Origin: Bacteroidota bacterium | GTDB taxonomy: Bacteria > Bacteroidota > Bacteroidia > Flavobacteriales > Flavobacteriaceae | Assembly (NCBI GenBank): GCA_021793535.1 | Contig: JAJYSO010000070.1 | Coordinates: forward strand, 1-7,716 | DNA: 7,716 bases | Direction: 5' to 3' | Shown here: positions 1-5,961 of the stretch, one piece after another | Layout of the letters: each line of letters begins with the position of its first letter | Numbering within the stretch: the first letter of the stretch is position 1 | Program-made: the position numbers and the translations under genes | The notes under the pieces: generated by a model | Databases searched by the model: none | The model's input: only the letters and a program-made list of their open reading frames with translations | What the model was told of the DNA's origin: nothing

Positions 1-306
1 CGATCTATCGAGGAAGAGGTAAATCCTGTCGCTCCTCCAGTAGATGTGAAAGATTATGTAGATCATATCGATCATATGGTTGAGCTCATCGGAATTGATC
101 ATGTAGGTATTTCTTCTGATTTTGATGGCGGTGGTGGTGTATATGGTTGGAATGATGCTTCGGAGACGTTTAATGTGACTTTGGAGTTGGTGAAACGCGG
201 ATACAGCGAAGAAGATATTAAAAAATTATGGGGCGAGAATTTACTGCGCGTGATGGAAGAAGTGCAACAAGTAGCCAAAGAAATTCAAGCAGAAGAAGAG
301 GCGTAA
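1..306 (+). CDS. Membrane dipeptidase (peptidase M19), 3' end only
   Basis: This is the C-terminal 101 residues of an M19 dipeptidase whose start lies left of the window; the reading frame is open from base 1. M19 enzymes are zinc-dependent hydrolases with a TIM-barrel fold that cleave dipeptides, often tolerating a D-residue at the C-terminal side. The fragment carries the conserved IGIDHVGISSDFDGGGG segment, whose Asp in SDFDG is the last active-site acid of the family, then the C-terminal helices ending in VQQVAKEIQAEEEA. It aligns without gaps to the end of the next gene, with about 78 of 98 residues identical by eye, so the two are tandem paralogs. Most base differences fall at third codon positions, indicating an older duplication kept under selection. 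It ends 24 bases before a strong terminator. Signal peptide and remaining ligands cannot be judged. Confidence 0.93.
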   Translation, partial: RSIEEEVNPVAPPVDVKDYVDHIDHMVELIGIDHVGISSDFDGGGGVYGWNDASETFNVTLELVKRGYSEEDIKKLWGENLLRVMEEVQQVAKEIQAEEEA

Positions 307-329
307 TTTTCCTTACTGTTCAAGAAAAT

Positions 330-367
330 AAGGACCCTTTGTACCATACGAGGGTCCTTTTTATTTT
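330..367 (+). terminator. Rho-independent terminator
   Basis: A perfect 9-bp stem (bases 330-338, AAGGACCCT, pairing with 351-359, AGGGTCCTT) closes a 12-base loop and is followed by a T-rich run (TTTATTTT). It sits 24 bases after the stop of the upstream dipeptidase fragment, so it should end that transcript and separate it from the next dipeptidase gene. The A-rich bases before the left arm could let it act weakly in the opposite direction too. Confidence 0.88.
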
Positions 368-391
368 GATAATCTTTTCCCCATATTCTAC

Positions 392-424
392 TTGAAGTTT
401 TACAATTTTACCCTTATAATTTTT
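392..424 (+). promoter_or_regulatory. Weak Bacteroidota-type promoter candidate
   Basis: After the terminator the next gene needs its own promoter. TTG at 392-394 followed after 22 bases by TAATTTTT (417-424, overlapping TATAAT at 415-420) loosely fits the Bacteroidota pattern of TTTG near -33 and TAnnTTTG near -7. The final G is missing and the region is very AT-rich, so a chance match is quite possible. It would leave a leader of roughly 90 bases before the ATG at 523. No Shine-Dalgarno sequence is evident, which is usual for this phylum. Confidence 0.25.
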
Positions 425-522
425 ACATTCGTAAAATAAAGATGGTATGCTTCACTTTTTTAAAAAGGATAAAAACAGGCTTTACCCAAATGACTAACGT
501 AACAAATCCATGAATTACGCAT

Positions 523-1884
523 ATGAAAACAATTGCTCCTATTATTTTAATGGTACTTTTTATCAGTCTTATTTCCTGTAATGGAAAACCCAAATCTGGT
601 GTAAAAAACACAGATGAGACCGCTTTACAAGAGAAAGATACCACTCAAACGGAAAAGAGCGTGTTGGAGAAGGCACGGGATATTCACAACAACATCATTG
701 CGATTGACACGCATGATGATATTGATGTTCGCAACTTTACAGCTGACCGAAATTATGCACAAGACCTTTCTACACAAATCACCTTGCCTAAAATGAGAAA
801 AGGGGGATTGGATGCAGCCTTTTTTGTGGTCTATACCGGGCAGGGTCCTTTGACTCCAGAAGGTTACAAAAAGGCCTATGCCAATGCCGATGCAAAATTT
901 AAAGCGATTCATCGATTGACCCAGGAATACGCTCCAGATGAAATTGAGTTGGCTACAACAGCTCAGGAGGTCCGTCGCATTCATAAGGAAGGAAAACTGG
1001 TAGCCTTAATCGGAGTGGAGAACGGATATCCTATAGGAGAAGATTTATCGAAAATAAAAGAGTTTTACGACCGTGGAGCCCGTTATTTTTCAGTGGCACA
1101 CAATGGGAATAATCAGTTGGGAGATTCCAATACCGGAGAGGCTGATGGTATATGGAAGAATAGAGGATTGAGCGATTTGGGTAAAAAAGTTATTGCAGAA
1201 TTGAACCGATTGGGAATCATGATTGATTTGTCACATCCTGCACAAAGTACCAATAAACAAGCTATTGAATTGTCTAAAGCTCCCGTAATTGCTTCCCATT
1301 CGGGAGTGCGGGCCTTAAATGATGTCAGTCGAAACCTTTGGGATGAAGAATTGGAGGCGATTGCCAAAAATGGTGGAGTGGTTCAAGTCGTAGCGGTTTC
1401 GAGCTTTGTCGATAAAAAGAAAGATAATTTACACAAAGCCGGTGAACGTAAAATATTGAATCAGTGGGCCAAAAAAGAAGGAAAAAAAGTAATCCCTTGG
1501 GATCGAATGAATCAAATGGAAGATGATTCGGTTATGTATTACTTACAAGAGTATAAGGAATTACGAGAGCTAGCAGGGGAGCAATTGGAAAAAGAAGTGA
1601 ACCCCATTGCTCCCCCGGTTGATGTTAAAGATTTTGTAGATCATATCGATTATATCGTTCAACACATCGGCATAGACCATGTAGGGATTGCTTCCGATTT
1701 TGATGGCGGCGGCGGTATATACGGATGGGATGATGCTTCAGAAAGTTTTAATTTGACCTTGGAATTGGTAAAAAGAGGGTATAATGAAGAAGAAATACGA
1801 AAGATATGGGGAGGCAATTTGTTGCGGGTAATGGAAGAAGTGCAGCAAGTAGCTAAAGAGATCCAAGCCCAAGAAAAACCCTAA
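523..1884 (+). CDS. Lipoprotein membrane dipeptidase (peptidase M19)
   Basis: A full-length M19 zinc dipeptidase of 453 residues. Residues 1-19 form a lipoprotein signal peptide: a short Lys-bearing start, a hydrophobic stretch and a LISC lipobox with Cys19; Asn follows the Cys. The mature protein should therefore be lipid-anchored and face the periplasm. A low-complexity tether (about 20-48) precedes the barrel. Family active-site residues are all visible: H64 and D66 in DTHDDID, E166 in LIGVENGYP, H238 in IDLSHPA, H259 in IASHSG, R270 in NDVSRN and D392 in ASDFDGGGG. The expected reaction is hydrolysis of dipeptides to free amino acids, possibly cell-wall-derived or D-residue-containing dipeptides; substrate is inference. 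The 77-base gap to the next paralog has no terminator, so the two are probably co-transcribed. The start is supported by the signal peptide; an ATG at 510 is out of frame. Confidence 0.95.
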   Translation: MKTIAPIILMVLFISLISCNGKPKSGVKNTDETALQEKDTTQTEKSVLEKARDIHNNIIAIDTHDDIDVRNFTADRNYAQDLSTQITLPKMRKGGLDAAFFVVYTGQGPLTPEGYKKAYANADAKFKAIHRLTQEYAPDEIELATTAQEVRRIHKEGKLVALIGVENGYPIGEDLSKIKEFYDRGARYFSVAHNGNNQLGDSNTGEADGIWKNRGLSDLGKKVIAELNRLGIMIDLSHPAQSTNKQAIELSKAPVIASHSGVRALNDVSRNLWDEELEAIAKNGGVVQVVAVSSFVDKKKDNLHKAGERKILNQWAKKEGKKVIPWDRMNQMEDDSVMYYLQEYKELRELAGEQLEKEVNPIAPPVDVKDFVDHIDYIVQHIGIDHVGIASDFDGGGGIYGWDDASESFNLTLELVKRGYNEEEIRKIWGGNLLRVMEEVQQVAKEIQAQEKP

Positions 1885-1961
1885 ATAAAAATGGTGTTTA
1901 CCCTATAGAGGGAAAGGATTGAAAAACGAACTATTGTTGAACGATAAAAACCAAAGAAGAG

Positions 1962-3203
1962 ATGTCAAAAGAAGATTCTCTTTATCAAAAAGCTGCAGCT
2001 ATACATAAGCGCATCATCAGCGTGGACACCCATGCTGATATCGATGTACAGAATTTTACCCGTGATCAGAATTATGCTCAGGCAGATTTCTGGACACAAG
2101 TCAGTCTTCCTCGAATGGAAGAGGGCGGATTGGATGCTCTTTTTCTTATCGTATATACCGCACAAGGAGAACTAACCCCTAGGGGTTATCAGAAAGCTTA
2201 TGCGCTGGCTGATGCAAAATTTAGAGCAATCCATCGTTTGGTTGAAGAAATTGCTCCAGATCGTGCAGAATTGGCGACGACTTCAAAAGAAGTTAGAGCA
2301 ATTCATAAAAAGGGAAAGCGCGCCCTTCTTATCGGGGTAGAAAATGGGTATCCTATCGGAGAAGATTTGACAAAGATCAAGGAATTTTATGACCGGGGCG
2401 CCCGGTATATGTCTTTGACCCATAATGGGCACAATCAACTGGCCGATTCTCACACCGGTGAAGAAAATGGAGAATGGCTGCACCATGGATTGAGTCTTTT
2501 AGGAAAAGAGGTGATTGCTGAATTAAATCGGTTGGGAATGCTTATTGATTTATCGCATCTTGCACAAAACTCCAATAGACAGATACTTGAATTGTCCAAA
2601 GCTCCGGTAGTGGCTACCCACTCTGCAGCGCGTGCTTTGAATGATGTCAGTCGCAATCTTTGGGATGAAGAACTCTTGGCGGTTAAAGCGAAAGGGGGGG
2701 TGGTTCAAGTGATCGCTTCTCCCCGGTTTTTAAATGGGAAAAAGGATGCGTTGCACAAAAAAGCCATCGCTCCTATTTTGCGGCAAACGGCAGAAGAAAA
2801 AGGAATGATTCCATTGGTGTGGGCAGATCGTAAAACACATCCCTTTGGTAGTGATGGGGCCTTTTTAAACCGCTATCGCGCGCTTGTTCGAGAAGCCATG
2901 CCACGGATTCAAAAAGAGGTGTTTCCATCTGCTCCTCCGGTTAGCGTGGAAGATTTAGTGGACCATATTGATTATATGGTCAGGTTAATGGGTATAGATC
3001 ATGTGGGCATTGGCTCTGATTTCGATGGGGGTGGTGGCGTCTATCGTTGGGATGACCCTTCAGAGAGTCTCCAGGTTACGCTGGAGTTAGTCAAACGCGG
3101 TTACCGCGAAGAAGAGATTAGGAAACTTTGGGGAGAAAATTTTTTAAATGTGATGGATCGGGTTCAGCGGATTGCTCAAGAAATACAGTCCGTTAAAGGG
3201 TAG
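1962..3203 (+). CDS. Dipeptidase (peptidase M19) without export signal
   Basis: A second complete M19 dipeptidase, 413 residues, beginning directly at the position where the lipoprotein paralog enters its catalytic domain. There is no signal peptide or membrane segment, and an in-frame TGA at 1938-1940 rules out a longer N-terminus, so the enzyme is predicted to be cytosolic. All expected active-site residues are present: H24 and D26 (DTHADID), E127 (LIGVENGYP), H199 (IDLSHLA), H220 (VATHSA), R231 (NDVSRN) and D353 (GSDFDGGGG). It is clearly related to the upstream gene throughout, except for a divergent stretch at about residues 252-316 that may shape substrate choice. It would act on imported or intracellularly produced dipeptides. 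A run of seven G bases at 2694-2700 lies inside the gene. No terminator is seen in the 74 bases before the dprA-like gene. Confidence 0.94.
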   Translation: MSKEDSLYQKAAAIHKRIISVDTHADIDVQNFTRDQNYAQADFWTQVSLPRMEEGGLDALFLIVYTAQGELTPRGYQKAYALADAKFRAIHRLVEEIAPDRAELATTSKEVRAIHKKGKRALLIGVENGYPIGEDLTKIKEFYDRGARYMSLTHNGHNQLADSHTGEENGEWLHHGLSLLGKEVIAELNRLGMLIDLSHLAQNSNRQILELSKAPVVATHSAARALNDVSRNLWDEELLAVKAKGGVVQVIASPRFLNGKKDALHKKAIAPILRQTAEEKGMIPLVWADRKTHPFGSDGAFLNRYRALVREAMPRIQKEVFPSAPPVSVEDLVDHIDYMVRLMGIDHVGIGSDFDGGGGVYRWDDPSESLQVTLELVKRGYREEEIRKLWGENFLNVMDRVQRIAQEIQSVKG

Positions 3204-3222
3204 AGAACCTCTGTCATGTAAC

Positions 3223-3254
3223 TATATTTGTTAGCAGACAATTGTGTATCTTTA
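3223..3254 (+). promoter_or_regulatory. Possible promoter for the dprA-like gene
   Basis: TATATTTG at 3223-3230 is an exact match to the Bacteroidota -7 consensus TAnnTTTG, but no TTG is found at the expected distance upstream. TATCTTTA at 3247-3254 is a 7/8 match and has TTTG at 3227-3230, 16 bases ahead, slightly short of usual spacing. Either could drive the dprA-like gene starting at 3278, giving it independence from the dipeptidases. An 8-base degenerate motif in AT-rich DNA is weak evidence. Confidence 0.3.
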
Positions 3255-3277
3255 AAAGCCCTCATGGTCGACTTGTT

Positions 3278-4183
3278 ATGAGAGAGGCAGAACTCATTGC
3301 TTTGTTACGCCTGCAAAGGCTTCCTCGAGTAAATTCTATTTTAGCCAAAAAATTACTGCATTATTTTGGTTCGGCGCAAGCTATTTTTAATGCGAAAAAA
3401 AGTGACCTTTTACGCATTCCAGGCTGCGAACATCGTTTTCTTTCTGTATGGGATGACCGGAAGTATTTGGAGCAGGCCAAGACGGAATTGGCTTTTATGC
3501 GAAACAGAGGGATTCACCTTAGTTCGTTTCTGGAAGAAGATTATCCCGCACTTTTAAAGCAAAGTGTAGACGGCCCCCTTGTACTATTTCGAAAAGGTAA
3601 AATAAATTTTAAAAACAGACGTTTTTTGAGTATAGTGGGCGCCCGAAGAGCAAGTTTAAGAGGAATACATTTTGTGACCGAGCTGATTGCAAATTTGGCT
3701 CCCTGGAACCCTGTTATTGTCTCTGGGTTTTCGTATGGAATCAGTATAGCCGCGCACCAGGCTGCACTCATGCATAACTTGCAGACCATTGGTTGCTTAG
3801 CACATGGGCTGGATCGCATTTACCCTAAGGCTTTTGCATCCTACCGATCAAAAATAGAAGAAAACGGAGGTTTTGTGAGTGATTTTTGGAGGGAATCCAA
3901 AAATTACCGTACGGACTACTTGCGAAGGAATTGCATCATAGCTGGATTGAGTGAGGCCACTTTAGTGGTAGAAAGTGAAGAAAAAAGTGGGGCCTTGGTC
4001 ACTGCTGATATGGCCTTTTCTTATGACCGTGAGGTGTTCAGTGTACCGGGTCGTCCCGGGGATAGAATGAGTGTAGGCTGCAATTACCTGATCAAGTCAC
4101 AAAAGGCACAAGCGGTTACTTGTGCAGCCGATATTCTGTATTTTTTAAATTGGGAAGCAAAGGACAAGAAGGATAAAATTTGA
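3278..4183 (+). CDS. dprA: Divergent, C-terminally short DprA/Smf family protein
   Basis: DprA proteins bind single-stranded DNA and load RecA during natural transformation, in the cytosol. This one has 301 residues from the ATG chosen; a TTG at 3242 would add 12 unsupported residues. Residues 1-60 resemble the N-terminal helix-hairpin-helix region (RLQRLPRVNSILAKKLL). Residues 80-290 match the Rossmann-like core: SIVGARRAS at 118, IVSGFSYGIS at 147, TIGCLAHGLDRIYP at 170, RRNCIIAGLS at 216, SGALVTAD at 237, VPGRP at 256 and GCNYLIKS at 267. Several normally fixed positions are changed: NVGD-type loop to RVNS, GID to GIS, and RNR to RNC. The protein stops just after the LNWE motif at about 289-292, where relatives continue with a linker and winged-helix domain of about 70 residues; no such coding is found in other frames downstream. 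Family membership is sure; full DprA activity is not. Confidence 0.85.
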   Translation: MREAELIALLRLQRLPRVNSILAKKLLHYFGSAQAIFNAKKSDLLRIPGCEHRFLSVWDDRKYLEQAKTELAFMRNRGIHLSSFLEEDYPALLKQSVDGPLVLFRKGKINFKNRRFLSIVGARRASLRGIHFVTELIANLAPWNPVIVSGFSYGISIAAHQAALMHNLQTIGCLAHGLDRIYPKAFASYRSKIEENGGFVSDFWRESKNYRTDYLRRNCIIAGLSEATLVVESEEKSGALVTADMAFSYDREVFSVPGRPGDRMSVGCNYLIKSQKAQAVTCAADILYFLNWEAKDKKDKI

Positions 4184-4234
4184 AGACAATACAGCTCGTA
4201 TACTGAGATTAACTTTATGAAGTAGATCCAATCC

Positions 4235-4292
4235 GGTGCTTTATTGATCTTTAAGTTTTTAAAATGTGAAGAAAAGATTTAATTTCAGCACC
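4235..4292 (+). promoter_or_regulatory. Nested inverted repeats in ribonuclease leader
   Basis: GGTGCT (4235-4240) pairs with AGCACC (4287-4292), and inside it ATCTTT (4247-4252) pairs with AAAGAT (4273-4278). The structure would end 20 bases before the ribonuclease ATG. It lies in the 129-base gap between the dprA-like gene and the ribonuclease, which holds no convincing terminator or promoter. Both stems are only 6 bp and the interior loops do not pair well, so this may be chance in AT-rich sequence. Confidence 0.2.
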
Positions 4293-4312
4293 CAGACAAG
4301 ATTGAAATTGCT

Positions 4313-4882
4313 ATGAAAAAAAGATTTTCAAGAAGCCGAATTCTGTTTTACGTCATTATTATTTTGGCCATTGTAGGGTATAGGTATTATCAACAAAAAG
4401 CGGATGATGCCGAACGTAAAGCTAAAATAGAATCGGCTATAAACCAAACTAAAGCCCAGCAAAAGCAACAACAAGATGCTTTTGAAAGTGTTTATTCCGA
4501 TCCCGGATCGCCTCCTGCAGATGCAGGGAATCAAACTGGCCGTATTGCCAGTATATTGGAATTGACAGATGAAGAGATTGTCGTTAATTATGTACGAGAT
4601 AATGGGAAACTGCCGGCCTATTATATAACTAAAAAGGAAGCAGAAGAAAAGGGGTGGAATCCTGCCGAAGCTAATTTATGTGATGTTTTACCAGGAAAAG
4701 CAATAGGAGGAGATCAGTTTAATAATTTTGAGGCGCATTTGCCTGAAAAAGAAGGTCGCCGGTATATAGAGGCCGACCTTAATTACAATTGCGGGCCGCG
4801 CAATAGTACGCGATTGGTTTTTAGCAATGATGGACTGATTTATGTCACAAAAGATCATTATCAGACTTTTACAAAGCGATGA
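4313..4882 (+). CDS. Barnase-like guanyl-specific ribonuclease, membrane-anchored
   Basis: A 189-residue protein of the barnase/binase (microbial RNase N1/T1) family, which cleaves RNA, preferably after G, through a cyclic phosphate intermediate. The basic start MKKRFSRSR and hydrophobic residues 10-26 form a signal-anchor with no clear signal-peptidase site, followed by a charged, Gln-rich, helix-prone linker (27-58) and a Pro/Gly spacer. The nuclease domain (about 80-189) aligns to mature barnase without gaps at an offset of 80. Catalytic residues are retained: K107 (barnase K27), E153 (E73), R163 (R83), R167 (R87) and H182 (H102); D134 (D54) is also kept and the tail DHYQTFTK is identical. 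R59 is replaced by F139. C123 and C160 fall at barnase 43 and 80. The domain should face the periplasm. Its stop overlaps the start of the inhibitor gene. It could be a toxin, or a secreted nutrient or competition RNase. Confidence 0.95.
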   Translation: MKKRFSRSRILFYVIIILAIVGYRYYQQKADDAERKAKIESAINQTKAQQKQQQDAFESVYSDPGSPPADAGNQTGRIASILELTDEEIVVNYVRDNGKLPAYYITKKEAEEKGWNPAEANLCDVLPGKAIGGDQFNNFEAHLPEKEGRRYIEADLNYNCGPRNSTRLVFSNDGLIYVTKDHYQTFTKR

Positions 4883-5154
4883 GGATGAGGAGATTACATG
4901 TTGATCTGAACCGAATAGGAAGCTATGCTGATTTTTATGAATTTTTAAAGCGGGAACTGCCCTTACCCCCCTTTTTCGGGAACAATTTGGACGCCCTATA
5001 TGATGCGGTTTCTGCTCAAGTTCAACTGCCCTTGGAAATAGAGTTTTCCAACTGTAATGCCTTTAAAAAAAGAGCTTTTAGCAAACTCATCCGAGTGTTG
5101 TGTATTTTGGATAAGCAGATTCCTGATTTTCACTTCAAGTGCAGGGAAAATTAA
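4879..5154 (+). CDS. Barstar-family ribonuclease inhibitor
   Basis: A 91-residue homolog of barstar (89 residues), the cytosolic protein that plugs the active site of barnase. Residues 31-42 (PFFGNNLDALYD) match the binding helix and loop of barstar PEYYGENLDALWD, retaining the key inhibitory acids D38 (barstar D35) and D42 (D39), plus G34 and N36; Y29 and W38 become Phe and Tyr. The C-terminal helix and strand align if a 3-residue deletion is placed in the loop at about 57-63, in which case barstar E76 is replaced by I76. The gene overlaps the ribonuclease stop by ATGA (4879-4882), suggesting translational coupling so that inhibitor is made with the enzyme. A second in-frame ATG at 4885 would shorten it by two residues. 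It ends 21 bases from the convergent hydratase gene with no visible terminator. Confidence 0.93.
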   Translation: MRMRRLHVDLNRIGSYADFYEFLKRELPLPPFFGNNLDALYDAVSAQVQLPLEIEFSNCNAFKKRAFSKLIRVLCILDKQIPDFHFKCREN

Positions 5155-5175
5155 GACGGTACCCTTCTTTTTGGC

Positions 5176-5958
5176 TTATTTCCCCGGAAACTTTGCTTTT
5201 CTTTTTTCTAAAAAAGCTGATGTTCCTTCCTGAAAGTCAGCAGTACCGAAGCTTTCTCCAAATAATTCAATCTCCAATTCAAAACCGTTTACACTTTCGT
5301 TGGTACAAGCGTTTACCGCTCGAATGGCTTTGGCTATCGCCACGGTTGAATTCTTCAATATTTTATGGGCGATTTCCTCTGCTTTTCCCATGAGTTCTTC
5401 CAAAGGGACCACGTGATTGACCAACCCGTAATCCAGTGCTTGATCCGCCGTTATCATTCCTGCGGTCATGATCATTTCAAATGCCCTACCCTTTCCGACA
5501 AGCTGAGTTAAACGCTGTGTTCCTCCATAACCCGGAATAAGCCCTAGGGAGGTTTCAGGTAGGCCCAGTCTCGCATTTTCACTGGCAATTCTGAAATGGG
5601 CGGCCATTGCCAATTCCAATCCTCCTCCCAGAGCATATCCGTTTACTGCGGCAATGATGGGTTTTGAAAAATATGCGATTTTATCGAATACCTGCTGGTG
5701 GCCATCAGCTGAAAGTTTTTTTCCTTCTTCCACTTTGAAGTGGGCAAATTCAGCAATATCGGCCCCAGCTACAAAAGCCTTTTGTCCACTTCCGGTAAGG
5801 ATGATGATGTTGGTTTTGGCATCCTGTTCCAAAACCTCCAAGGCTTGGTGAAGTTCAGCCAAGGTTTCTCGATTTAAGGCGTTTAATTTTTGGGGACGAT
5901 TGATGACCAATGTCGAAATAAGGTTTTCGGTATGGAAATAGAGATTTTTATACTTCAT
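5176..5958 (-). CDS. Enoyl-CoA hydratase (crotonase family)
   Basis: A 260-residue crotonase-fold protein, the usual length of bacterial short-chain enoyl-CoA hydratases. It adds water to trans-2-enoyl-CoA in fatty-acid or amino-acid degradation, in the cytosol as a hexamer by family precedent. Both catalytic glutamates of true hydratases are present: E115 in ALGGGLELAMAAHFR and E135 in LGLPETSLGLIPG. The oxyanion-hole segments are AFVAGADIAE (61-70) and NGYALGGG (106-113). GYGGTQRL (143-150) and the ending EGTSAFLEKRKAKF are also typical of hydratases rather than isomerases or decarboxylases. Which acyl chain it prefers cannot be told. It starts 3 bases after the stop of the sensor kinase gene on the same strand, so it is probably its co-transcribed downstream partner, and it converges with the barstar gene. 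Confidence 0.93.
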   Translation of the reverse strand: MKYKNLYFHTENLISTLVINRPQKLNALNRETLAELHQALEVLEQDAKTNIIILTGSGQKAFVAGADIAEFAHFKVEEGKKLSADGHQQVFDKIAYFSKPIIAAVNGYALGGGLELAMAAHFRIASENARLGLPETSLGLIPGYGGTQRLTQLVGKGRAFEMIMTAGMITADQALDYGLVNHVVPLEELMGKAEEIAHKILKNSTVAIAKAIRAVNACTNESVNGFELEIELFGESFGTADFQEGTSAFLEKRKAKFPGK

Positions 5959-5961
5959 CTT

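Noticed and set aside
1901..1912. Small hairpin CCCTATAGAGGG between the two full dipeptidase genes
   Set aside because: Only a 4-bp stem with no T run, so not a credible terminator; the genes may be co-transcribed.
3242..3277. Longer N-terminus of the dprA-like protein from a TTG
   Set aside because: The 12 extra residues have no family match, and the ATG at 3278 gives the expected N-terminal sequence.
4184..4230. Frameshifted winged-helix remnant after the dprA-like stop
   Set aside because: The other two forward frames stop within about 8-13 codons and show no similarity to the expected C-terminal domain.
5155..5175. GGTACC palindrome in the 21-base gap between barstar and hydratase as a bidirectional terminator
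   Set aside because: Only a 6-base palindrome with no loop-closing stem, so no stable hairpin can be supported.
5139..5393. Plus-strand open frame over the hydratase 3' end
   Set aside because: Lies opposite a well-supported crotonase gene and has a shadow-like, Phe/Leu/Arg-rich translation without motifs.
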